A stretch of DNA of 64,000 bases from Candidatus Pantoea haifensis (lineage in GTDB: Bacteria; Pseudomonadota; Gammaproteobacteria; Enterobacterales; Enterobacteriaceae): positions 2,790,001 to 2,854,000 of the forward strand of contig JAGTWN010000004.1 of assembly GCA_018842655.1 (NCBI GenBank), read 5' to 3'. A model generated the notes under the pieces. The model was not told the DNA's origin and ran no database searches. It saw nothing but the letters and a program-made list of their open reading frames with translations. This document shows positions 50,081 to 64,000 of this stretch, piece by piece. The position numbers and the translations under genes are program-made. The stretch's first letter is position 1, and every line of letters begins with the position of its first letter.

Positions 50081-50179
50081 TTAAGCCTTTCTTTCTCCAA
50101 GCGATGCCCCGCACGGTGGGTTAATAATCACCACCACGCTAATCACGACTAGGCTAATCACTTGTAGAAGGGCTTTCAT
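50081..50179 (-). CDS. ilvL: ilv operon leader peptide
   Basis: 32 codons from the ATG at 50179 to TAA at 50081-50083, beginning MKALLQVISLVVISVVVIIN and ending GERKA. About half the residues are Ile, Val or Leu, so ribosome stalling when these charged tRNAs are scarce would prevent the terminator at 50027-50080 from forming. It matches E. coli IlvL in length and layout. Confidence 0.92.
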   Translation of the reverse strand: MKALLQVISLVVISVVVIINPPCGASLGERKA

Positions 50180-50221
50180 TTGCTGTTCAATTCTTTTACG
50201 TGTTCGAAGTAATGCCTACAG

Positions 50222-50250
50222 AGTTATCATAGTTAGTGGTGTGATGACAA
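50222..50250 (-). promoter_or_regulatory. Probable ilvLXGMEDA promoter
   Basis: TTGTCA (-35, 50245-50250) and ATAACT (-10, 50222-50227) with a 17-bp spacer, about 45 bp before ilvL. The sequence further upstream (to about 50400) is very AT-rich, as in the E. coli promoter where IHF binds. Confidence 0.6.
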
Positions 50251-50509
50251 TATTTTTCATCATCTTTTTTCGTTACATTGATTTAAGTCAAGCGTTAACA
50301 GTTTGTAATTAAAAGAATAATTTCAGGATGATAAATATTCATCACTTTAGTGACGTAATAATCTTTTGCTGTTTTTATGCTCACCCTCCTGATTATTTGC
50401 AAAATAAATGTACGTGAGCCGTTTTATTGGATGGCATCTCGTATACCTGCATTTTCCCTTTCGTAAGACTTACCACAATTCGACAGACTTGCGGCAACAA
50501 GGAGCAATT

Positions 50510-52029
50510 ATGGCATTGTCTAAAGTTCTTACGCGCGCGGCTTTAGGAGTTGAGGCTCCGCTGGTCACCATTGAAGTGCATATCAGTAATGGCCTGCCAG
50601 CTTTAACATTAGTGGGCTTGCCTGAAACAACGGTTAAAGAAGCGCGCGAACGGGTGCGAAGCGCGATCATCAACAGCGGGTTTGAGTTCCCGGCGAAGCG
50701 AATTACCATCAATCTGGGGCCGGCTGATTTACCCAAAGAGGGAGGACGTTACGATCTGCCGATGGCGCTAGCCATTCTTGTCGCCTCTGAGCAGCTTCCT
50801 GCCGATAAGCTAATACATCATGAGTTTCTGGGAGAGTTAGCACTTGATGGGGCAATTTGTCGCGTACAGGGCGCAATTCCGGCAGCAATGGCGGCCCTTG
50901 CTGCGGGGCGACAGTTAATTCTCTCCGTTGAAAACCAGGCTGATGTTGGACTCATTCGGCAAGGGGCATCGTTAGTCGGTGCGCATTTACTCGACATCTG
51001 CGCCTTTTTACACAATCAAAGCGCGTTGAGCATTGCCGAGCCACAGGCAGAAAGTCTGGAAAATATCGGGGATGATTTGAGTGATATTATTGGTCAGGAT
51101 CAGGGTCGACGAGCGTTAGAGATCACTGCTGCGGGCGGGCATAATTTGATGTTAATCGGACCACCCGGCACCGGCAAAACCATGCTTGCAACCCGCTTAC
51201 CCGGTATTATGCCGCCTTTAAGCGATCAGGAAGCGTTAGAGTGCGCCGCGATTGCCAGCCTGGTAAACAGCGGCAATGTGCATCAACAGTGGCGTAAACG
51301 GCCTTTCAGATCGCCTCATCACAGCGCGTCTCTCTATGCGTTGATCGGCGGAGGCTCATTGCCGCGTCCTGGAGAGATTTCGCTGGCGCATAACGGCGTA
51401 CTTTTCCTGGATGAGCTACCTGAATTCGATCGTAAGGTGCTGGATTCGCTACGAGAGCCGATAGAATCTGGTGAAATAGCCCTCTCGCGCGCCCGAGCGA
51501 AAGTAACCTATCCCGCGCGCTTTCAATTAATTGCCGCGCTCAATCCCAGCCCAACCGGACATTATCAGGGGCAGCACAATCGCTGTTCGCCTCAGCAAGT
51601 GTTGCGTTATCTCAGTAAGCTCTCTGGCCCCTTCCTTGATCGGTTTGATCTTTCATTAGAAGTCCCACTCCTGCCCAGCGGTATGCTGAGTCAGAAACGA
51701 CAAGCGGGTGAATCATCGGCCAGGGTACGTGAGCGCGTATTGTCAGCCCGAAGAATGCAACTTACGCGGGCAGGTAAAATTAATGCTCATATGAGTAATT
51801 CAGATATTCAATGCTGGTGTGACATTCGTCAGGAGGATGCAGAGTGGCTTGAAGCTGTCTTAAATAAGCTGGGCTTATCCGTGCGAGCCTGGCAGCGAAT
51901 TTTAAAGGTGGCACGCACCGTGGCTGATTTAGCGGGGAGCAAGATATTAGCCGAAGCCATATTCAGGAAGCAGTGAGTTATCGCAGCATTGATCGTCTGA
52001 TGATCTATTTGCATAAAAGCCTGCAATAA
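50510..52029 (+). CDS. yifB: YifB/ComM-family AAA+ Mg-chelatase-like protein, C-terminal frame break in a G run
   Basis: It begins MALSKVLTRAALGVEAP with AAGGAG upstream. The N-terminal Lon-protease-like fold is followed by the AAA+ domain with Walker A GPPGTGKTMLA (about 216), LFLDELPEF and SPTGHYQG. Family members (ComM) act as branch-migration helicases in recombination of taken-up DNA. As read, the frame changes at four G (51934-51937) and stops early at 51976. Five G restore LAGEQDISRSHIQEAVSYRS and the end YLHKSLQ at 52029. The restored length is 506 aa, identical to E. coli. Confidence 0.93.
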
Positions 52030-52053
52030 AAAGGGGCACTGGCCCCTTTTTTA
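52027..52053. terminator. Bidirectional terminator between yifB and maoP
   Basis: AAAGGGGC-ACT-GGCCCCTTTTTT with A/T runs on both sides; it begins in the yifB stop codon and ends before the maoP stop. Confidence 0.85.
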
Positions 52054-52392
52054 TTAATCGTCGCTGTCGCTGTAGTCTTCAACGGTATCCATCTGTGGTT
52101 TACCGCCAGACAAGGTGTGAAAACGCTTAGGACGCTTAATGCGTGCGGTGTATTTCGACCATACACGCTCAGCTTCCGTTTGCGGCTCACGCAGACCACG
52201 ACATACTTCAATAAACAAACGTTCTTCTTCCGTTACCGGTTCACGCTTTGATAAATCCAGCTCGTTAAAAGCGAAACCGTGGCGTTCAAGAAGCTGCGCT
52301 TCTTTAATAGTAAAGTCACCGTGACGCGAAAACCCACGCGGGTAATGTTTGTTATCAAAGAACCGATTTTGTGTTGAGAAGCTTTCCGCCAT
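52054..52392 (-). CDS. maoP: MaoP (YifE), Ori macrodomain organisation protein
   Basis: 112 residues, same length as E. coli Mao[29 protein letters not shown] at the N-terminus, read here in parts, and [20 protein letters not shown] are highly conserved. In E. coli it works with the maoS site close to its own gene to constrain the Ori macrodomain. The ATG at 52392 (GGAG upstream) is preferred over a longer frame. It is divergent from hdfR. Confidence 0.92.
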   Translation of the reverse strand: MAESFSTQNRFFDNKHYPRGFSRHGDFTIKEAQLLERHGFAFNELDLSKREPVTEEERLFIEVCRGLREPQTEAERVWSKYTARIKRPKRFHTLSGGKPQMDTVEDYSDSDD

Positions 52393-52513
52393 GTTACACG
52401 CTCCTGATTCTCGTATGGCCGTGCTATTTATGGCGCGGAGTATTAGATAGGCTTGACAGAGTGTAAAACAAAACATTTAAATCTATACGACAAACATTTT
52501 TTGGGAGAACGCT

Positions 52514-53338
52514 GTGGATACGGAATTACTGAAAACTTTCCTGGAAGTGAGCAGAACTCGCCATTTCGGGCGTGCTGCAGAAGCACTTTACTTAACGCAA
52601 TCTGCTGTCAGTTTTCGCATCCGTCAGTTAGAAAATCAGCTAGGTGTTAACCTTTTTACTCGCCATCGCAATAACATACGGCTGACATCTGCTGGTGAGC
52701 GTTTACTGCCCTACGCTGAAAGCTTAATGAATACCTGGCTAATGGCGAAGAAAGAAGTTTCACATACACAGCAGCATCATGAGCTCTCTATAGGAGCCAG
52801 TGCGTCACTGTGGGAGGCCTATTTAACGCCCTGGCTGCAAACGCTTTATGAAAACCGTGAGAACCTGCATTTAGAAGCGCGTGTGGCACAACGGCATCTG
52901 CTGGTAAAGCAACTGCACGAACGGCAGCTTGATCTGTTAGTGACGACGGAAGCACCTAAAATGGATGAACTAACCAGCCAGCAAATTGGCCATATTTCGT
53001 TGGCCCTGTTCCGCGCACGTAAGACCGAGAAGCAGGAAAAGTATGATTATATAAAACTGGAATGGGGAGCTGATTTTCACCAGCATGAAAGTTATCTCTC
53101 AGGTGGGGATGATGTTCCGGTGTTGACTACAACATCAGCACATGTCACCCGTGAGTTGTTACATACTACGGGTGCCTGCGCATTTTTGCCTGATTTTTGG
53201 CATGGGCTTTATAGCGATTTGATGGTTATTCCTGATACACCGATCGCGGTTCGTCCACTTTATGCAGTCTGGCTACAAAATAGCGATCAGCAGGCACATA
53301 TTCGGCAATTATTAAAGTTTCCGGTCATGGCACGTTAA
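52514..53338 (+). CDS. hdfR: HdfR, LysR-family regulator
   Basis: 274 residues from a GTG start at 52514 (GGGAG upstream). [27 protein letters not shown] and an effector domain as in E. coli HdfR, which represses flhDC and activates gltBD. The neighbours maoP and the rRNA/trpT locus are as in E. coli next to rrnC. Confidence 0.92.
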   Translation: MDTELLKTFLEVSRTRHFGRAAEALYLTQSAVSFRIRQLENQLGVNLFTRHRNNIRLTSAGERLLPYAESLMNTWLMAKKEVSHTQQHHELSIGASASLWEAYLTPWLQTLYENRENLHLEARVAQRHLLVKQLHERQLDLLVTTEAPKMDELTSQQIGHISLALFRARKTEKQEKYDYIKLEWGADFHQHESYLSGGDDVPVLTTTSAHVTRELLHTTGACAFLPDFWHGLYSDLMVIPDTPIAVRPLYAVWLQNSDQQAHIRQLLKFPVMAR

Positions 53339-53373
53339 AGGTTTTCTGAGTAAAAACAGCAGATAGCGAAGTG

Positions 53374-53411
53374 AATTAAGCCAGTTATGCCATTAACTGA
53401 CTTAATTTTTT
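53374..53411 (+). terminator. Terminator of hdfR
   Basis: AATTAAGCCAGTTA - TGCCAT - TAACTGACTTAATT followed by five more T, 36 bp after the hdfR stop. Confidence 0.85.
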
Positions 53412-53424
53412 GCCTGATTTTAAG

Positions 53425-53460
53425 CAAAAAAAACCTTTGCATAAGCAAAGGTTTTTCTTT
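53425..53460 (-). terminator. Terminator of the rRNA/tRNA operon
   Basis: AAACCTTTGC / GCAAAGGTTT hairpin just after trpT with eight T on the minus strand; T-rich on the plus strand too. Confidence 0.88.
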
Positions 53461-53463
53461 TTC

Positions 53464-53539
<76 letters not shown>

Positions 53540-53547
53540 AAATAGGG

Positions 53548-53624
53548 TGGCGGAACGGACGGGGCTCGAACCCGCGACCCCCTGCGTGACAGGCAGGTAT
53601 TCTAACCAACTGAACTACCGCTCC
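53548..53624 (-). tRNA. aspT: tRNA-Asp (GTC)
   Basis: 77 nt with encoded CCA; anticodon GTC in GCCTGTCACGC, acceptor GGAGCGG. It lies between 5S rRNA and trpT, as in E. coli rrnC. Confidence 0.97.
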
Positions 53625-53723
53625 ACCGATTCTGTACTGACGTCTGCCCGCAGGCTGACTTCAGGTATTTCACCCGCTCTGCGTCACCAGAACGGTCACG
53701 ACCAGAAAGCTGGTCTTAATTGG

Positions 53724-53843
53724 ATGCCTGGCAGTTCCCTACTCTCGCATGGGGAGACCCCACACTACCATCGGCGCTACGGCGTTTCACTTCTGAGTTC
53801 GGCATGGGGTCAGGTGGGACCACCGCGCTAGTGCCGCCAGGCA
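53724..53843 (-). rRNA. rrf: 5S ribosomal RNA
   Basis: 120 nt starting TGCCTGGCGGCACTAGCGCG and ending GCCAGGCAT on the minus strand; terminal stem and loops match E. coli 5S. Confidence 0.96.
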
Positions 53844-53926
53844 AATTCTGTCTCCGCGCCGCCCGCAGGCCGCGCAGAATTATCCGTCACAAGCTGAAAG
53901 TCTCTCAAAAACGCCTCTGGCGTTGT

Positions 53927-56825
<2,899 letters not shown>

Positions 56826-56954
56826 TCACAACCCACAGGCGTTTTGCAACGCGTGCAGACTGCAAGCATTTGAGAGACTCGTCCGCATCGCTGTGCCACT
56901 CCCTGTTACGGAGAAATGGCGCGACGCGTCGTTTCAATTTTCAGCTTGTTCCGG

Positions 56955-56968
56955 ATTGTTAAAGAGCA
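56955..56968 (-). promoter_or_regulatory. Spacer boxA antitermination element
   Basis: TGCTCTTTAACAAT on the minus strand between tRNA-Ala and 23S, the NusB/S10 recognition site. Confidence 0.8.
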
Positions 56969-57030
56969 GTAAAACTTCGCAATGCACTCGAAAATGCATT
57001 CTGAAGTTTTGGGTATCAACCGCAGGTTGA

Positions 57031-57106
57031 TGGTGGAGCTAAGCGGGATCGAACCGCTGACCTCCTGCGTGCAAGGCAGGCGCTCTCCCAGCTGAGCTAT
57101 AGCCCC
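57031..57106 (-). tRNA. tRNA-Ala (TGC)
   Basis: 76 nt with encoded CCA; GGGGCTATAGCTCAGCTGGG start and anticodon TGC in CCTTGCACG. In the 16S-23S spacer. Confidence 0.97.
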
Positions 57107-57211
57107 AAATAGGTAAAACCCGTGACCATGATTCTTCTGTAATCAGGACGTGGCAACGCCAGGCGCGCTGAACTGTGCGCTCCGGGGTCACAACGAAGAG
57201 TACGCAAGAAC

Positions 57212-57288
<77 letters not shown>

Positions 57289-57361
57289 GCCGGGGTTTTA
57301 CTGCTTCTTTACTTTCTATCAGACAATCTGTGTGAGCACTTCGCGGGAAGGTATCTTCAGG

Positions 57362-58901
<1,540 letters not shown>

Positions 58902-59050
58902 AAAGTTTGATTTGCTTCAACCCGTGAAGCGATGCTCTGTGAATTAAACTTCGTAATGAATTACGTGTTCACCCAGCAGAGACTTGATATTTTTTACGTC
59001 CGGAGACGCTGATATCAATCCTGCGAGTGCCCACACAGATTGTCTGATAA

Positions 59051-59064
59051 ATTGTTAAAGAGCA
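59051..59064 (-). promoter_or_regulatory. Leader boxA antitermination element
   Basis: TGCTCTTTAACAAT on the minus strand, upstream of 16S, followed by the ATCAGACAATCTGTGTGGGC-type leader. Confidence 0.82.
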
Positions 59065-59103
59065 GTGCGACCAGCGGGTTAACCGTCTGTCGCGAGGTGG
59101 CGT

Positions 59104-59131
59104 ATATTACGCTAACCTCCTTCAGAGTCAA
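59104..59131 (-). promoter_or_regulatory. rRNA promoter P2
   Basis: TTGACT (-35) and TAATAT (-10) with a 16-bp spacer, about 200 bp before 16S. Confidence 0.8.
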
Positions 59132-59223
59132 CTTCTTTTTCGAAGTTTTTCTCCGGCGGCTCAGTCTCCTGAACCTCTCAACACGTCATCCCGTAAGCCG
59201 GTGTGCCGTGTCAGTGGAGGCGC

Positions 59224-59251
59224 ATTATAGGGAGTTCCTGCGGGCTGACAA
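59224..59251 (-). promoter_or_regulatory. rRNA promoter P1 with UP element
   Basis: TTGTCA (-35) and TATAAT (-10) with a 16-bp spacer and a GC-rich discriminator GCGCCTCC. The upstream AAATTATTTGAAATTA is a typical UP element. Stringent control is expected. Confidence 0.87.
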
Positions 59252-59302
59252 GGGCTAATTTCAAATAATTTGCTGACTGCTGTTTTTTTCAACTAAAAGG
59301 CA

Positions 59303-60154
59303 TTAAACCGCTAGTTTTTCAAGCAAAGGAAAGCCATATCGCTGCAAAACGGGTGATAATTGTACCGCTTCACCATCCAGGCGGGTGCAAAACGCTGCAT
59401 TCTCCTCAGAAGAACGGACTTCAGGCGCTTCATGTTCTAACAGCCAGGCTGTCCGGCGTGCAATGGCCGCACCTGAATCAATCAGGCGCGTCCCTTCCGG
59501 TAACACACGTTGAAGCTCTTCACGCAGTAAAGGAAAATGCGTACAGCCTAGTACCACGGTGTCAGGCGGTTCAGCCATACGCAACCAGGGTTGTACGATA
59601 CGCCGCACTTCTTCCAGCGCCACCTTATTACCATGCAATTTAGCTTCAGCCAGTTCCACCAACTCTGCAGAACCCAGCATTTCGATTTTGCAGGTTTTAG
59701 CAAACAGAGTGACTAACTCATGGGTATAAGAACGGCGTACTGTTGCTCGCGTAGCCAAAAGCCCCACGACGCCGTTGCGCGTCAAGCGTGCCGCAGGCTT
59801 TATTGCCGGAACCACACCGACAACCGGAAAGGCAAAGCGTTCGCGCAATGCAGGTAAAGAAATAGTACTGGCGGTATTACAGGCGATGATGACCAGAGAA
59901 AGCGGGTAACGCTGGGTAATGGCCTCAACGATTTCCACAACGCGTTCAATAATAAACGTCTCGGTTTTCTCGCCGTAAGGGAAGCCCGCATTATCAAAAG
60001 CATAAAGATAATGGAGGTCCGGCAGAAGTTGCCGAACCTCTTCATAAACGGAAAGCCCACCAACGCCAGAGTCGAATACCAACACGGTGGGACGGAGATT
60101 AGAAGCTGTAGCTGCCGCTGAAGTAATATTCTCGCCCGGGAGTTTGATAGCCAT
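59303..60154 (-). CDS. murI: Glutamate racemase
   Basis: 283 residues from the ATG at 60154 (MAIKLPGEN). It makes D-glutamate for peptidoglycan. [14 protein letters not shown], the two catalytic Cys in ACNTAST and GCTHFPLL, and [12 protein letters not shown] are all present. The start lies inside the end of btuB (56 bp overlap), as in E. coli. The N-terminus before [10 protein letters not shown] resembles the E. coli activation region for UDP-MurNAc-Ala. Confidence 0.95.
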   Translation of the reverse strand: MAIKLPGENITSAAATASNLRPTVLVFDSGVGGLSVYEEVRQLLPDLHYLYAFDNAGFPYGEKTETFIIERVVEIVEAITQRYPLSLVIIACNTASTISLPALRERFAFPVVGVVPAIKPAARLTRNGVVGLLATRATVRRSYTHELVTLFAKTCKIEMLGSAELVELAEAKLHGNKVALEEVRRIVQPWLRMAEPPDTVVLGCTHFPLLREELQRVLPEGTRLIDSGAAIARRTAWLLEHEAPEVRSSEENAAFCTRLDGEAVQLSPVLQRYGFPLLEKLAV

Positions 60155-61960
60155 ACGCTGTCTCGTAATCTTTGTCGAACAGGTTGGCAATTCTACCACG
60201 AACCGTGAGATGTGATGTGACTGGATACGACACTGCGAGATCCCATAAGCTTACACCACCTAACGTCACTCTTTTATTAGTGTTGTAATCTGTGTCGTAG
60301 CGTTCACCCAGGTATTGATAGCTGACAGACCAGTCAAAGTCATATACCGTCCAGTCGAGCTGGTATTTCAACTGCTCTTTAGCACGACGCGGCAACCATT
60401 GATCGGTTTCAGCATCACGTGCATCAAGATAATCGTATGAAAGAGTGTGGCTTACTGGCCCGGTATCAAACGAGGCCGTCGCTTCAACGCCTTTAATGCG
60501 TGCCTTGTTAACGTTGTAATAACGATTATTAGCAAAGCCAATCATGTCATCAATATCGTTACGATACCCGGAAAAACGCCAGCTTACCGGGCCGGTCAAA
60601 CCGTCAAAACCGCCTTCCCACTGCTTGCTTGATTCGGGATCAAGATCGGGATTGCCATAGCCTGAGCCATACAACTGACCAAACTGCGGCGCTTTAAATG
60701 CCGTGCCGTAGTTGGCGAAAACACGATAACCTTCGATAAATTCCCAGGCGGCAGCCGTTTGCCACGTCGTATGCCAGCCAAACTGGCTGTTATTATCACC
60801 ACGCAACGCGCCTTCGAGCGTTAGCTGACCAAACTGCTGCTGCGCAGTGGCATAAAGTCCGGTATTACGCTGCTCATAACCTTCGGTCAGGTAGCTTGTT
60901 CCCGGCTCGGTACTCTCTTTTTGCCAGTCAACACCACCACTTACCGTGCCGTGGCCGACCTGCAAGTTATTGCCCCATTGCAGGTTATATTGCTCGATAT
61001 CGTCCAGCGTCGCCGTGCTGCTGTCATAACGACCCAGCGCCGGACTGTAATTGTAATCTTTGGTATGACTGTAACTGGCGATCAGTTGGGTAGAATAGAT
61101 GCCCTGACTGAAACGCAGGCCGCCATCCCAGCTTTGGCTATATAACTGACGAGTATCAACAAAAGTATCTGGCTCAACGTAGGTTGCTGAACCGTCATAA
61201 GCGGTACGATTGTCAAATCCATAGCCACGTACAAAACCGCTGAACTGCTCACTGAATTGATGTTCCAGCGCGCCATACAACGTTTTGCTCATAAAACCAT
61301 CGCGATCTTTCTGAGCCGGTGTTCCGTAGTTGTCGGGATAATTGGCAATGACATCATAGCCTTTGGTGTAGGTATAGTTACCCGCCATGGTTAATGTAGT
61401 CGCGTCACCCAGCATCTGCTGAGTCGAGCCATCATAAGACTGATAGCCATGTGAACCGACACCGGCTGTCAGCGTGGTGCCGGTTTGCGCACGACCGGTA
61501 ATAATATTCACCACGCCACCTATTGCATCAGAACCGTACACAGCAGAGCGCGCCCCGCGGATATATTCAATGCGCTGTACTAATGAAACAGGAATCTGGC
61601 TGAGGTCGGACGATCCGGTAATGCCGGCCTGATTAAGACGTATACCATCAATCAGCACCAGAACATGGTTAGAACCGGTGCCGCGGATAAATAAAGAGCT
61701 GGTTTGCCCTAACCCACCGTTTTGCGCAATATCGACGCCGGGCAGTCGGCGCATGACATCCGTCAGGCTTTTTGCTTGCCAGCGATCGATATCATTACGC
61801 GTCACTACTGTGGTTGGCGCTAACACGCTCGACACTGGTTGTGCAAAACGATTAGCAGTAACAATTTGCGTATCATCATTCACCTGAGCGAAACCATTTT
61901 GCGCCCAGAGAGAGATCGCCGTTGCACTGAAAGCGCACAGCGATGCTTTGGTTTTTTCAT
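60099..61960 (-). CDS. btuB: BtuB, TonB-dependent vitamin B12 receptor, frame break at the signal peptide
   Basis: Outer-membrane 22-strand barrel importing cobalamin with TonB. The TonB box is TQIVTA; the plug region is [17 protein letters not shown] to [20 protein letters not shown]; the last strand ends YYFSGSYSF. The frame open upstream (to 62006) gives no credible signal peptide. An ATG at 61960 followed by seven A, instead of the six present (61952-61957), gives [20 protein letters not shown], a perfect signal peptide, and 620 residues in total (E. coli 614). A cobalamin riboswitch lies upstream. The 3' end overlaps murI. Confidence 0.93.
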
Positions 61961-62029
61961 TTTTTATAGCATCCAATAGACGAAGCAGGATGCCGCAGGC
62001 ATACAATCAATAGCACGCGATGATTATAC

Positions 62030-62230
62030 GAGTTGCGACGTCACGCCGGCAGGTCTTCGGGCTGGGAATCATAAATGGTGAAGACTTCCCATCCCGCAGG
62101 ACAGTGTCTGCAATTGCAATCACCACGACATTCTTTACCGCTGCGCGTCAGCTCCAGATTCGCACTGGATTCCCTGTTAACTCAGGCTGAGACCGGCGCA
62201 CGCAGTCTACGGATGGTGCCTGTAGATGTC
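62030..62230 (-). ncRNA. Cobalamin riboswitch of btuB
   Basis: On the minus strand, GGGAATCCAGTGCGAATCTG and GAGCTGACGCGCAGCGGTAA form the adenosylcobalamin aptamer core. The B12 box appears as GCCCGAAGACCTGCC at about 62048-62062. It lies directly before btuB and should repress it when cobalamin is plentiful. Confidence 0.92.
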
Positions 62231-62323
62231 CAGACTGCTACACATCTTATCTGCACAGCACTGGACATCAGCAAGTGAATGCCTACAATCGCCCGGCAAG
62301 CATGCTATTAACCAGGATTGATC

Positions 62324-63427
62324 ATGACACCCGAACATCTCCCTATTGAACAATATGACGCGCAGCTGGCCGAAAAAGTCAGTCGTTTAACCACGATGAT
62401 GACACCTTTTGCTGCGCCGGAAGTGGAGGTGTTTCGCTCACCGGTCAGCCACTATCGTATGCGCGCAGAGTTTCGTCTGTGGCACGATGGCGATGATATT
62501 TATCACATCATTTTCGATCAGCAGACGCGGGAACGCATCCGCGTCGATCAGTTCCCGGCAGCCAGCGAATTGATTAATCAACTGATGCCAAAAATGATCG
62601 CAGCGATCCGTGATAACAACACGCTGCGCCATAAGCTGTTTCAGATCGATTATTTATCCACCATGAGCCAGCAGATTGTGATTTCACTGCTGTATCACCG
62701 CAAGCTGGACGAGGTCTGGCAACAAGCCGCCAGCAAATTGCGCGATGCGTTACGGGCACAAGGTTTTGACGTACAACTCATTGGTCGCGCGACTAAAACG
62801 AAAATTTGCCTGGATCGCGACTATGTCGATGAACGCTTACCGGTTGCGGGCCGCGAAATGATCTATCGTCAGGTCGAAAACAGTTTTACCCAGCCTAATG
62901 CCGCAATGAATATTCAGATGCTGGAGTGGGCGCTGAAGGCGACGGAAGGTTCACGCGGCGATTTGCTGGAACTTTATTGCGGTAACGGTAACTTTTCACT
63001 GGCACTGGCACGCAATTTCCGCCGGGTATTGGCCACTGAAATTGCTAAACCGTCGGTGGCTTCGGCACAGTTCAATATTGAAGCCAACCAGATCGATAAC
63101 GTACAAATCATTCGCATGGCAGCCGAAGAGTTTACGCAGGCAATGAATGGCGCGCGCAGCTTTAACCGTTTGCAGGGCATTGATCTGCAAAGCTACGAGT
63201 GTGAAACCATTTTTGTCGATCCACCGCGCAGCGGGCTGGATGATGAAACGGTAAAAATGGTGCAGGCTTATCCGCGCATCCTTTATATCTCCTGCAATCC
63301 ACAAACGCTGTGCGACAATCTGCAAACACTGGCGCAAACTCATGACATCACGCGCCTGGCGCTGTTCGATCAGTTTCCCTATACCCATCATATGGAATGC
63401 AGCGTGTTGCTTACGCGCAAAGCCTAA
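62324..63427 (+). CDS. trmA: tRNA (uracil-54-C5)-methyltransferase TrmA
   Basis: 367 residues from the ATG at 62324 ([11 protein letters not shown]). It makes m5U54 in t[20 protein letters not shown] binds S-adenosylmethionine; the catalytic Cys is in ISCNPQTLC and the base Glu in [19 protein letters not shown] is also conserved. It is divergent from btuB, as in E. coli. Confidence 0.96.
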   Translation: MTPEHLPIEQYDAQLAEKVSRLTTMMTPFAAPEVEVFRSPVSHYRMRAEFRLWHDGDDIYHIIFDQQTRERIRVDQFPAASELINQLMPKMIAAIRDNNTLRHKLFQIDYLSTMSQQIVISLLYHRKLDEVWQQAASKLRDALRAQGFDVQLIGRATKTKICLDRDYVDERLPVAGREMIYRQVENSFTQPNAAMNIQMLEWALKATEGSRGDLLELYCGNGNFSLALARNFRRVLATEIAKPSVASAQFNIEANQIDNVQIIRMAAEEFTQAMNGARSFNRLQGIDLQSYECETIFVDPPRSGLDDETVKMVQAYPRILYISCNPQTLCDNLQTLAQTHDITRLALFDQFPYTHHMECSVLLTRKA

Positions 63428-63457
63428 AAAAACGGGAACCCAGAGGTTCCCGTTTCT
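63424..63457. terminator. Bidirectional terminator between trmA and yijD
   Basis: AAACGGGAACC - CAGA - GGTTCCCGTTT with a run of seven A on the left, giving T7 on the minus strand. Confidence 0.87.
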
Positions 63458-63460
63458 ACT

Positions 63461-63814
63461 TTATCGATTCCGTCTGCGTCTGATGCGGCTCGCGATCCAG
63501 AACACCAGCGCCACCATCAAAATGGTGGGAACAAAATTGGATCCCATATCGGGATACTCGGCGCGCACCAGCGCGCTGTACACCAGAATGCCCAACAGGA
63601 AAAACGCAGCGGCCAGCCCCGGCATACCCTCTGGCATATTACAGTTCAGATAGCGTTGATGCAGACACCATGCCGCTAAACCTAGCGCAATCAATGGAAA
63701 GATCGAAAAAGGGACAAAAGCACTAAACAGCACGGAAAATGAACCGTTAATCGCTAAACCGGTAATAAAAGCCAGTATTAGCGTGCCTTTATCGCGAGGA
63801 ACCTGTTGGGTCAT
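63461..63814 (-). CDS. yijD: YijD, inner-membrane protein of the fabR operon
   Basis: 117 residues, four membrane helices; FSAFVPFSIFPLI, LHQRYLN, GLAAAFFLLG and RAEYPDMGSNF match E. coli YijD. Function unknown. AAGGA supports the ATG at 63814; a second ATG at 63832 overlaps the fabR stop (TAATG). Co-transcribed with fabR. Confidence 0.92.
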   Translation of the reverse strand: MTQQVPRDKGTLILAFITGLAINGSFSVLFSAFVPFSIFPLIALGLAAWCLHQRYLNCNMPEGMPGLAAAFFLLGILVYSALVRAEYPDMGSNFVPTILMVALVFWIASRIRRRRNR

Positions 63815-63831
63815 AGCATTATCCTTATTCA

Positions 63832-64000
63832 TTACTCTTCGGGTTTATCCAGGGTTACCGCCAGCCGCTCTTGTTCACGGCGATACCAGTAATAGGCGCC
63901 TTTGGCAATCATGCGTAACTGCAATACCAAACGATCTTCCAGCTTGCGCCGTTGCTCAATATCGACATCCAACGCTTCCGCACCCGCGCTAAATACGATG
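63832..64000 (-). CDS. fabR: FabR, repressor of unsaturated fatty-acid synthesis (3' end only)
   Basis: Only the last 55 codons are in the window. [20 protein letters not shown] and [18 protein letters not shown] match the C-terminus of E. coli FabR (TetR family), which represses fabB and fabA. The DNA-binding domain lies outside the window. Confidence 0.93.
   Translation of the reverse strand, partial: IVFSAGAEALDVDIEQRRKLEDRLVLQLRMIAKGAYYWYRREQERLAVTLDKPEE

Overview
The window is chromosomal DNA from a gammaproteobacterium of the order Enterobacterales, most likely a member of the Erwiniaceae (Erwinia/Pantoea-like). The core genes ilvLXGMEDA-ilvY-ilvC, yifB, maoP, hdfR, an rRNA operon, murI, btuB, trmA, yijD and fabR are all close to E. 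coli in sequence and length. They are mixed with an accessory gene complement that differs from E. coli. The family-level placement is inference; the order-level placement is strong.

Layout. 1-9.1 kb: partial alpha/beta hydrolase, small periplasmic protein, CPA1-type antiporter, MFS exporter with divergent LysR regulator, YqhA, HD-GYP protein, and an MFS / 2-hydroxyacid dehydrogenase operon. 9.5-17 kb: GNAT acetyltransferase, ABC exporter, FemAB-like protein, LysR with a glutathionyl-hydroquinone reductase and an esterase, a TIM-barrel isomerase, and the fluoride channel CrcB with a possible fluoride riboswitch remnant. 17.2-18.4 kb: an AT-rich islet with two paralogous orphan genes. 18.6-23.1 kb: nucleoside hydrolase, then an L-galactonate module (lgoD, lgoR, lgoT). 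23.1-28 kb: two overlapping hydrolase-like genes, an FAH-family enzyme, an AzuC-like micro-ORF, mntP and a small membrane protein. 28.5-32.7 kb: mqo and a phosphoketolase. 32.7-38.2 kb: LysE exporter with divergent MocR regulator, GST, PhzF-like protein, SDR and yhjC. 38.2-40.9 kb: yhjD and yhjE. 41-50.2 kb: the complete isoleucine/valine locus, including the leader peptide ilvL and the 16-codon ilvX. 50.5-53.3 kb: yifB, maoP, hdfR. 53.4-59.3 kb: a full rRNA operon on the minus strand (16S, tRNA-Ile, tRNA-Ala, 23S, 5S, tRNA-Asp, tRNA-Trp). 59.3-64 kb: murI, btuB with its cobalamin riboswitch, trmA, yijD and the 3' end of fabR.

The strongest overall signal is that twelve otherwise well-conserved genes are interrupted by thirteen single-base frame changes. 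Every change lies in a homopolymer of 4-6 bases, and twelve of the thirteen look like one base too few. Restoring one base gives family-typical lengths and C-termini (YifB 506 aa, phosphoketolase 794 aa, LgoD 342 aa, YqhA 167 aa). The simplest reading is homopolymer under-calling in the source assembly, not mass pseudogenisation. The affected genes are therefore listed as whole CDS spans with the break position stated.

No CRISPR array, insertion sequence, integrase or prophage was seen. The best candidates for undescribed biology are the two orphan paralogues at 17.2-18.3 kb (shared N-terminus, divergent C-terminus) and the micro-ORFs. The rRNA operon joins flanks that belong to two different operons (rrnB and rrnC) in E. 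coli.
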